From an uncultured Collinsella sp. (lineage in GTDB: Bacteria > Actinomycetota > Coriobacteriia > Coriobacteriales > Coriobacteriaceae): DNA of 28,653 bases. The DNA is taken from assembly GCA_905208975.1 (NCBI GenBank), contig CAJLRE010000019.1, positions 1 through 28,653 of the forward strand, read 5' to 3'. How positions within the stretch are numbered: the stretch's first letter is position 1; every line of letters begins with the position of its first letter. The notes beneath the pieces are model-generated. The model worked only from the letters and a program-made list of their open reading frames with translations. It did not search any database and was not told where the DNA came from. This document shows positions 22,401 through 28,653 of this stretch, piece by piece. The translations under genes and the position numbers were made by a program.

Positions 22401-25049
22401 ATGGTGAAAAAGTCACCGGAAAACACTACTCCCGCAATTGTGGACAACGTAGAGGCGCTTGAGGCTAAGCTCGCTCAGATGCGAGAGGCCCAGGCGCTTT
22501 TTGCTACGTACACGCAGGAGCAGGTCGACAAGATCTTCTATGAGGCCGCCATGGCCGCCAACAAGGCTCGTATCCCGTTGGCGAAGATGGCCATCGAGGA
22601 GACCGGCCGCGGCGTTCTTGAGGACAAGGTCATCAAGAACCACTACGCCGCAGAGTACATCTACAACGCTTACAAGAACACCAAGACCTGTGGTGTCCTG
22701 GAGCGCGACGAGGCTTATGGCATCACCAAGATCGCCGAGCCCATCGGTATCGTGGGCGCCGTCATCCCGACGACCAACCCCACCTCCACTGCGATCTTCA
22801 AGACGCTGATCAGCCTGAAGACCCGCAACGCCATCATCATCTCCCCGCACCCGGCTGCCGCCAAGTGCACCATCGCCGCCGCCAAGCTCGTGCTTGACGC
22901 CGCCGTCAAGGCCGGCGCCCCCGAGGGTATCATCGGCTGGGTCGATGTCCCCTCCATCGAGCTGACCAACATGGTCATGCGCGACGTCGACATCATCCTC
23001 GCCACCGGTGGCCCGGGCATGGTCAAGGCCGCCTACTCCTCGGGCAAGCCCGCCCTGGGCGTTGGCGCCGGTAACACCCCGGTCGTCATCGACGACACCG
23101 CCGACGTGCTGCTCGCCGTCAACTCCATCATTCACTCCAAGACCTTCGACAACGGCATGATCTGCGCTTCCGAGCAGTCCGTGACCGTCATCGACACCAT
23201 CTATGACCAGGTTAAGGCCGAGTTCCAGAAGCGCGGCTGCTATTTCGTCAAGCAGGGTGCCGAGATGGAGGCCCTGCGTGCCGCCATGTTCAAGAACGGC
23301 GCCCTCGATCACCGCATTCCCGGCATGGCTGCCGCCAAGATCGCCGAGCTCGCCGGCATCGAGGTTCCCGCCAAGACCAAGATCCTGATCGCCGAGGTCA
23401 CCTCCACCGACCCCGCCAAGGAAGAGTTCTCCCACGAGAAGCTCTCCCCGGTCCTGGCCATGTATCACGCCAAGGACTTCCAGGAGGCCGTCGACAAGGC
23501 CGAGCACCTGGTGCTCGCCGGTGGCCCGGGCCACACCGCCTCTCTGTACGTGCACCCCGCCCAGGCCGAGAAGATCAGTCTGTTCGAGCACGTCATGAAG
23601 GCCTGCCGTATCGTCATCAACACCCCGTCCTCGCACGGCGGCATCGGTGATCTGTACAACTTTGGCATGAAGCCGTCTCTGACCCTGGGCTGCGGCTCCT
23701 GGGGCGGCAACTCCGTCTCCGAGAACGTTGGGGTGAAGCACTTGATCAACGTTAAGACTGTGGCCGAGCGCCGTGAGAACATGCTGTGGTTCCGCGCTCC
23801 CGAGAAGGTCTACTTCAAGAAGGGTTCCACGCCCGTCGCCCTCGACGAGCTCGGTACCGTCATGGGCAAGAAGCGCGCCTTCATCGTCACCGACCAGTTC
23901 CTCTTCAAGAATGGCAACACCCGCGCCATCGAGGCCAAGCTCGACGAGATGGGCATCGCCCACGACTGCTTCTACGACGTCGAGCCCGATCCGTCGCTGC
24001 AGTGCGCACGTCGCGGCGCCAAGCAGATGGCTCTCTTTGAGCCGGACGTCATCATCGCCGTCGGCGGTGGCTCCGCTATGGACGCCGGCAAGATCATGTG
24101 GATGATGTACGAGCACCCCGAGTGCAAGTTTGAGGACATGGCCATGGACTTCATGGACATCCGCAAGCGTATCTTCACTTTCCCCGAGATGGGCAAGAAG
24201 GCCTACTTCGTCGCCGTCCCGACCTCTTCGGGTACCGGCTCCGAGTGCACGCCGTTCGCCATTATCACCGACAAGGAGACCGGCATCAAGTGGCCGCTCG
24301 CCGACTACGCGCTGCTCCCCAACATGGCTATCGTCGACGCCGACAACTGCATGACCGCCCCGCGCGGCCTGACCGCTGCCTCCGGCATCGACGTCATGAC
24401 CCACGCCATCGAGTCCTACGTCTCCATCATGGCTTCCGACTACACCAAGGGCCTCTCCGAGCGCGCTGCTAAGCTCGTCTTCGAGAACCTGCCCTCCAGC
24501 TTCACGAACGGCGCCAAGGACCCGCACGCCCGCGAGGAGATGCACAACGCCTCCTGCATGGCCGGCATGGCCTTCGCCAACGCCTTCCTGGGCCTCAACC
24601 ACTCCATGGCTCACAAGCTCGGCGCCTTCCATCACCTGCCCCACGGCCTCGCCAACGCCGTCATCCTGACCCGCGTTATGCGCTACAACGCCGCCGAGGC
24701 TCCCGTCAAGATGGGCACGTTCTCCCAGTATCCTTACCCCAACGCGCTGCACAACTACGCCGAGATGGCCAAGTACTGCGGCATCGAGGGCAAGGACGAC
24801 AAGGAGGTCTTCGAGAACTTCATCACGAAGCTCGAGGAGCTCAAGGACTTCATCGGTGTCAAGAAGACCATCGCCGACTACGGTGTTGACGAGCAGTACT
24901 TCCTCGACACCCTCGACGAGATGACCGAGCAGGCATTCAACGACCAGTGCACCGGCGCTAACCCGCGCTACCCGCTCATGAGTGAGATCAAGGAGCTCTA
25001 CCTGGACGCCTACTACGGCCGCGAGCCTCAGGACTACGCCGTCTGCTAG
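22401..25049 (+). CDS. adhE: Bifunctional aldehyde-alcohol dehydrogenase AdhE
   Basis: Converts acetyl-CoA to acetaldehyde and then ethanol with two NADH, regenerating NAD+ in fermentation; family members form long filaments (spirosomes). The protein is 882 aa, full length. N-terminal CoA-acylating aldehyde dehydrogenase (about 15-440) with catalytic C255 in NGMICASEQS and the GVGAGNTP segment; a linker around ERRENMLWFRAPEKVYFKKG; then an iron-dependent alcohol dehydrogenase with GGGSAMDAGK, PTSSGTGSE, the DVMTHAIE helix and GLNHSMAHKLGAFHHLPHG providing metal-ligand histidines. Codon use is extremely biased toward C-ending codons, implying very high expression. It has its own promoter with two LacI-type sites; no Rex-type operator was seen. 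Confidence 0.97.
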   Translation: MVKKSPENTTPAIVDNVEALEAKLAQMREAQALFATYTQEQVDKIFYEAAMAANKARIPLAKMAIEETGRGVLEDKVIKNHYAAEYIYNAYKNTKTCGVLERDEAYGITKIAEPIGIVGAVIPTTNPTSTAIFKTLISLKTRNAIIISPHPAAAKCTIAAAKLVLDAAVKAGAPEGIIGWVDVPSIELTNMVMRDVDIILATGGPGMVKAAYSSGKPALGVGAGNTPVVIDDTADVLLAVNSIIHSKTFDNGMICASEQSVTVIDTIYDQVKAEFQKRGCYFVKQGAEMEALRAAMFKNGALDHRIPGMAAAKIAELAGIEVPAKTKILIAEVTSTDPAKEEFSHEKLSPVLAMYHAKDFQEAVDKAEHLVLAGGPGHTASLYVHPAQAEKISLFEHVMKACRIVINTPSSHGGIGDLYNFGMKPSLTLGCGSWGGNSVSENVGVKHLINVKTVAERRENMLWFRAPEKVYFKKGSTPVALDELGTVMGKKRAFIVTDQFLFKNGNTRAIEAKLDEMGIAHDCFYDVEPDPSLQCARRGAKQMALFEPDVIIAVGGGSAMDAGKIMWMMYEHPECKFEDMAMDFMDIRKRIFTFPEMGKKAYFVAVPTSSGTGSECTPFAIITDKETGIKWPLADYALLPNMAIVDADNCMTAPRGLTAASGIDVMTHAIESYVSIMASDYTKGLSERAAKLVFENLPSSFTNGAKDPHAREEMHNASCMAGMAFANAFLGLNHSMAHKLGAFHHLPHGLANAVILTRVMRYNAAEAPVKMGTFSQYPYPNALHNYAEMAKYCGIEGKDDKEVFENFITKLEELKDFIGVKKTIADYGVDEQYFLDTLDEMTEQAFNDQCTGANPRYPLMSEIKELYLDAYYGREPQDYAVC

Positions 25050-25066
25050 TTTTAGCACGGTTTTTA

Positions 25067-25105
25067 ACGGCGGGGGTGCACGGGTGTTTCACACACCCCC
25101 GCCGT
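25067..25105 (+). terminator. Strong hairpin after adhE
   Basis: Perfect 12-bp stem ACGGCGGGGGTG/CACCCCCGCCGT (25067-25078 with 25094-25105), 15-base loop. The following sequence CGCTTCTATC is a weak U tract, so it may be a leaky terminator or an mRNA-stabilising structure between adhE and the next gene. Confidence 0.5.
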
Positions 25106-25137
25106 CGCTTCTATCGCATCGTTGAAAGGATGCAACC

Positions 25138-25902
25138 ATGCTGCTACCCGATTCCAAGACCGAGCTCGTCCGCCGTGGCAACAAGGTCGTTTACGACCTG
25201 GGCGACAAGATCGTCAAGGTCTTTAACGAGACCAAGCCTGTCTCCGACGTGTTCAACGAGGCTTTGAATCTTGCCCGCATCAATGAGTGCGGCATCCGCA
25301 GCCCCAAGGCTCTCGAGGTTTCCCAGCTCGAGAACGCCAACGGCTGGGCGCTCGTGACCGAGAAGGTTCCGGGCACCACCCTTGCCGAGAAGATGACTGC
25401 CGAGCCCCAGCGCTTTGGTGAGTATCTCGAGATGTTCGTCGACCTCCAAATCGAGATCCACGGCTACACCTCCCCGCTGCTCAACCGTCAGCGCGACAAG
25501 TTCGCCCGCATGATCGACAGCCTTGATCAGCTCAATGCCACCACGCGCTACAACCTTCAGGAGCGTCTGGACGGCATGACCAAGGAGTTCAAGGTCTGCC
25601 ACGGCGACTTCAACCCCTCCAACGTCATCGTCGGCGACGACGGCCAGCTCTATGTGTGCGACTGGGCACACGCCACCCAGGGCTCCCCTGCTGCCGACGT
25701 TGCCACCACCTACCTGCTCTTCGCCCTCAACAGCAAGGATCAGGCCGAGGCCTACCTGGAGCTCTACTGCGACCGCGCCGACATGCCCATGCAGGTCGTG
25801 CGTCAGTGGACGAGCATCGTCGCCGCTTCCGAGCTCGCTCGTAAGCGCAACGTGAACGATGAGTTCCTGAAGAACTGGATCGACGTCGTCGATTATCAGT
25901 AA
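25138..25902 (+). CDS. Aminoglycoside/choline-kinase-like phosphotransferase, substrate unknown
   Basis: Small protein-kinase-fold phosphotransferase (APH family) of 254 aa with AAAGGA upstream of the ATG. A possible ATP-site lysine is in DKIVKVFNE (K27), the hinge region is LVTEKVPGTTL (72-82), the catalytic loop is CHGDFNPSNVIV with HGDFNPSN at 155-162, and the metal aspartate is in YVCDWAHA (D175), followed by GSPAADVATTY. These are all kinase-essential residues, so it should be active. The acceptor could be a small amine or sugar; nothing in the sequence identifies it and antibiotic resistance should not be assumed. It is 88 bp downstream of adhE past a hairpin, with similarly strong codon bias, so read-through from adhE is possible. 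Confidence 0.82.
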   Translation: MLLPDSKTELVRRGNKVVYDLGDKIVKVFNETKPVSDVFNEALNLARINECGIRSPKALEVSQLENANGWALVTEKVPGTTLAEKMTAEPQRFGEYLEMFVDLQIEIHGYTSPLLNRQRDKFARMIDSLDQLNATTRYNLQERLDGMTKEFKVCHGDFNPSNVIVGDDGQLYVCDWAHATQGSPAADVATTYLLFALNSKDQAEAYLELYCDRADMPMQVVRQWTSIVAASELARKRNVNDEFLKNWIDVVDYQ

Positions 25903-25936
25903 TATCTGAGCGATTTATTTCGCATCGGAGGCACAA

Positions 25937-25976
25937 GAAAACCCCGCAGCTCATATGGGCTGTGGGGTTTTTCTTT
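25937..25976 (+). terminator. Rho-independent terminator after the kinase gene
   Basis: A 13-bp stem (25938-25950 with 25959-25971) with one G-U pair and an eight-base loop, ending in a T run (25968-25972). An A run on the other arm makes it usable in both directions. Confidence 0.85.
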
Positions 25977-26000
25977 CAGATATCGAGGATGCCACAAGAT

Positions 26001-26050
26001 AAAAGGACGGCCCCACATCTCCCCGATCTGGAGAAATGCGGGGCCGTCCC
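26001..26050 (-). terminator. Rho-independent terminator of proS
   Basis: A 10-bp stem GGACGGCCCC/GGGGCCGTCC (26005-26014 with 26040-26049) with an inner TCTCC/GGAGA helix, then TTTT on the minus strand (26004-26001). It faces the kinase terminator across a convergent gap. Confidence 0.8.
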
Positions 26051-26079
26051 GTATATCGAACTACAAGCGAAATCGTCGA

Positions 26080-27801
26080 TTAACGGCGGGCCGCCTTAAC
26101 AAGCTCAGCAACCTTGGCGACGACCTCGTCGATCGCCACGTCCTCACGCTCGCCCGTGGCACGGTCCTTGAGCTCCACAGTACCATTCTTGAGGCCACGC
26201 TTACCCAGAACGACCTGATACGGGAAGCCCATGAGGTCGTTATCGGCAAACTTAAAGCCGGGACGCTCGTCACGGTCATCGACGACAACCTCGATACCCT
26301 CGGCGCACAGGCCCTCGACGATTTGGTCGCAAACGTTAGCGCACTCCTCCTTCTTGGGATCGAGCGGAATCACCGCGACCTCGTACGGGGCAACGGAGAC
26401 CGGCCAGACGATGCCGTGTTCGTCGTTGTGCTGCTCCACGACGGCAGCAAGCGAGCGGGACACACCAACGCCGTAGCAACCCATGATGAGCGGCTTCTCC
26501 TTGCCGTCCTCGTCCATAAAGGTGGCACCCATGGCCTCGGAGTACTTGGTGCCCAGCTGGAACACCTGAGAGACCTCGATGCCGCGGGCAGCAGAGAGCG
26601 GCTTGCCGCAGTGCGGGCAGGGATCGCCGGCAACGACGGTGACCAGATCTGCCCACTCATCGACGGTAAAGTCGCGCTCGGGGCAGGCACCGGTAAAGTG
26701 ATAATCGACCTCGTTGGCACCGCAGGCCCACTGCTTGGACTCGCGCAGGCTCTCGTCGCACACCAGACGGATGCCCTCGGGCAAGTTAACCGGTCCGATA
26801 AAGCCCTTGTGCAGACCGTAGGTCTGAAGCTCCTCGTCGGTCATCATGCGATAGCCCTTGCCAAAGACATGCTCGGCCTTGCAGTCGTTGAGCTCATGAT
26901 CGCCCGGGACGATGGCCACGACGGGCTTGCCCTCGGCATCGATGAGCGCCAGGGACTTGCGCGTGCCGTTCTCGGGGAACCCAAAGAACTTAGCAACAGC
27001 CTCAATGGTGCCCATGCCCGGAGTCTCAACCTTGGTAAGCGTACCGTCACCGGGACCTTCAGTCACGACGACCTTGGTGCTTGCAGCCTCGTCATCGGCA
27101 GCAAAGCCGCAATCGTCGCAGTAGACGAGCGAGGCCTCGCCGGCGTCAGCCAGAGCCATGTACTCGACGGAGGTGTCGCCGCCGATCTCGCCGGAGTCGG
27201 CGACAACGGGTAGAGCCTTGATGTAGCAGCGCTCGCAGATGTTGGCGTAGGCCTGCTTCATCTTGTCGTACTCCTCCTGCAGGCTCTCCTGCGTGGCGGA
27301 GAAGCTGTAGGCATCCTTCATGATGAACTCGCGACCGCGCATCAGGCCAAAGCGGGGACGGAACTCGTCGCGGAACTTATCCTGGATGTGGTAGAGGTTG
27401 ACGGGCAGCTGCTTATAGGAACGCAGTTCATTGCGCACCAGGGCGGTCACGGTCTCCTCGTGCGTGGGGCCGAGCACGAACTCGCGACCGTGACGGTCGT
27501 CAAAGCGCACAAGCTCCTTGCCATAGGCATCGATACGGCCGGACTCACGCCACAACTCGGCATCGACCATGATAGGCATCATAAGCTCCTGGGCGCCGGC
27601 GGTGTCCATCTCGTCGCGCACGATGTTCTCAATCTTGCGAATCGAGCGCCATGCGAGCGGCAGGTAGGAATACAGACCGGCGGCCTCCTTGCGGATCATG
27701 CCGGCACGGAGCAGCAGGCGGTGGCTGGCGAGCTCAGCGTCCGCCGGATCCTCTTTAAGCGTCGGCGCATAGAGCTTAGACATATACATTGCTCGGGTCA
27801 T
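26080..27801 (-). CDS. proS: Prolyl-tRNA synthetase (bacterial type with editing insert)
   Basis: Class II aminoacyl-tRNA synthetase charging tRNA-Pro. The protein is 573 aa, the size of the bacterial form. Motif 2 is visible around FRDEFRPRFGLMRGREFIMKD, the large INS editing domain lies between motifs 2 and 3 (about 225-400), motif 3 is GCYGVGVSRSLAAV, and the C-terminal anticodon-binding domain follows (VAVIPLDPK onward). The ATG at 27801 directly abuts the ispG stop and has AGGAG six bases upstream, so ispG-proS form a transcription unit ending at the hairpin near 26001-26050. Confidence 0.96.
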   Translation of the reverse strand: MTRAMYMSKLYAPTLKEDPADAELASHRLLLRAGMIRKEAAGLYSYLPLAWRSIRKIENIVRDEMDTAGAQELMMPIMVDAELWRESGRIDAYGKELVRFDDRHGREFVLGPTHEETVTALVRNELRSYKQLPVNLYHIQDKFRDEFRPRFGLMRGREFIMKDAYSFSATQESLQEEYDKMKQAYANICERCYIKALPVVADSGEIGGDTSVEYMALADAGEASLVYCDDCGFAADDEAASTKVVVTEGPGDGTLTKVETPGMGTIEAVAKFFGFPENGTRKSLALIDAEGKPVVAIVPGDHELNDCKAEHVFGKGYRMMTDEELQTYGLHKGFIGPVNLPEGIRLVCDESLRESKQWACGANEVDYHFTGACPERDFTVDEWADLVTVVAGDPCPHCGKPLSAARGIEVSQVFQLGTKYSEAMGATFMDEDGKEKPLIMGCYGVGVSRSLAAVVEQHNDEHGIVWPVSVAPYEVAVIPLDPKKEECANVCDQIVEGLCAEGIEVVVDDRDERPGFKFADNDLMGFPYQVVLGKRGLKNGTVELKDRATGEREDVAIDEVVAKVAELVKAARR

Positions 27802-28653
27802 TTATTTCTCCTCAATAAGCTTGTCGACCTCTGCCATAAGCGCGTCGACAATTTGGTCCTCAGTTACTTTACCAATGATCTGGCCATGCGAAAAGAGCAA
27901 GGCCTGACCACGTCCGCAAGCAACGCCCAGGTCGGCATCAGAAGCCTCACCGGGGCCATTAACGGCACATCCCATGACGGCAATCGAAAGCGGCGCGGAA
28001 TAGTTCTTAAGCCGCTCGGTGACCTCCTCGGCGATGGGAATGAGATTGACCTGGCAGCGCGCACATGTGGGGCACGAGACAATCTCGGGGCCACGGCGAC
28101 GCAGGCCCAGCGACTGCAGAATACCCCAAGCGACCGGCGGCTCCTCAACCGGATCTGCCGTAAGCGAGACGCGCATGGTGTCACCAATGCCCTCGGACAG
28201 CAGAATACCCAGGCCCACTGAGCTTTTGATAGTGCCCTGCAGCTTAGTACCCGCCTCGGTTACGCCCAAGTGAAGCGGAACGTGAGGAATCTCACGCGAC
28301 AGGGCGCGATAGGTGTCGAGCGTCGTGGACACGCTATGCGCCTTGGCGGAAAGCACGATATTGGTAAAGCCGCGATCCTCAAAATGCTTGACGAAACGCT
28401 CGCTCGACATCACGAGCTTTTCGGGCTGCGTAAGGTCATCGCGCTCTGCGATATCCTGCTCAAGCGAGCCCGCGTTCACGCCAATGCGAATCGCGCACCC
28501 AGCGGCGCCCGCGGCATCGATCACAGCATCGACCTTGGCCCAATCGCCGATATTGCCGGGATTGATGCGCAGCTTGGCAGCACCGGCCTCAACGGCACCA
28601 ATGGCGAGCTTATGGTTAAAGTGGATATCGGCGACAATCGGCACCGGAGACTC
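27802..28653 (-). CDS. ispG: 4-hydroxy-3-methylbut-2-enyl-diphosphate synthase IspG (5' end beyond window)
   Basis: Penultimate enzyme of the MEP isoprenoid pathway, reducing MEcPP to HMBPP with a [4Fe-4S] cluster. 283 codons are visible and the frame is still open at the right edge, so roughly 70-90 N-terminal residues lie outside. The TIM barrel part (PIVADIHFNHKLA, KLRINPGNIG) is followed by the cluster domain: SCPTCARC and the later MGCAVNGPGEA supply the cysteines. Upstream genes cannot be seen. A GTG at 28644 is only an internal codon. Confidence 0.94.
   Translation of the reverse strand, partial: ESPVPIVADIHFNHKLAIGAVEAGAAKLRINPGNIGDWAKVDAVIDAAGAAGCAIRIGVNAGSLEQDIAERDDLTQPEKLVMSSERFVKHFEDRGFTNIVLSAKAHSVSTTLDTYRALSREIPHVPLHLGVTEAGTKLQGTIKSSVGLGILLSEGIGDTMRVSLTADPVEEPPVAWGILQSLGLRRRGPEIVSCPTCARCQVNLIPIAEEVTERLKNYSAPLSIAVMGCAVNGPGEASDADLGVACGRGQALLFSHGQIIGKVTEDQIVDALMAEVDKLIEEK

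Noticed and set aside
22145..22447. Minus-strand open frame of 100 codons upstream of adhE
   Set aside because: It runs through the REP-like repeat, the operators and the adhE start, and has no ribosome site or similarity.
22413..25058. An 881-codon open frame on the minus strand covering the whole of adhE
   Set aside because: It is the mirror of strongly C/G-ending codons in adhE, which remove stop codons from the antisense frame. The translation is low-complexity Gly/Val/Asp/Leu/His with no recognisable domain, while adhE is unmistakable.
25138..25902. Calling the kinase an antibiotic-resistance gene
   Set aside because: The APH fold is shared by many metabolic kinases, and nothing here points to aminoglycoside recognition.

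Overview
This is a GC-rich (about 60%) bacterial chromosome segment, almost entirely housekeeping. It very probably comes from a member of the Coriobacteriia (Actinomycetota), and Collinsella is my best guess. That rests on the actinobacterial-type integration host factor (mIHF) upstream of gmk-rpoZ, the strong NNC/NNG codon bias, the AdhE-based fermentative gene, and gene order. The genus is inference; no database was searched. All genes are on the minus strand except rpmB, adhE and a small kinase gene.

Left part (1-12.3 kb, read right to left): comEA-comEC-holA (DNA uptake, DNA polymerase III delta), rpsT, lepA, dusB, hemW, two adjacent dnaJ genes, and mtaB, which runs off the left edge. 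This is the Bacillus-type order comEA-comEC-holA-rpsT-lepA-hemW-(hrcA-grpE-dnaK)-dnaJ-(prmA-rsmE)-mtaB. The bracketed genes are missing, dusB is inserted and dnaJ is doubled. The upstream dnaJ paralogue has lost most of its C-terminal substrate-binding region and carries a hydrophobic, apparently membrane-spanning tail instead.

Middle (12.4-20.6 kb): a tightly packed mihF-gmk-rpoZ-thiI operon, then the pyrimidine operon pyrR-pyrB-pyrC-pyrK-pyrD-pyrF. The pyr operon has a structured leader with a hairpin like a PyrR-binding loop and an overlapping terminator. A second terminator-like hairpin lies between pyrC and pyrK. A long unexplained stem-loop lies between pyrF and mihF.

Right part (20.8-28.7 kb): rpmB (zinc-ribbon L28) on plus; a REP-associated tyrosine transposase flanked by a perfect 27-bp inverted repeat made of hairpin units; adhE on plus, preceded by two tandem LacI-type palindromes; a small aminoglycoside/choline-kinase-like gene; convergent terminators; then proS and ispG (cut by the right edge) on minus. 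The gene-free stretches longer than 300 bases, 20466-20916 and 22069-22400, hold the pyr leader plus two divergent promoters, and a repeat plus the adhE control region. I saw no tRNA, rRNA, CRISPR or prophage. The most unusual items are the membrane-tailed DnaJ, the pyr leader, the transposase with its repeats, and the pyrF-mihF hairpin.
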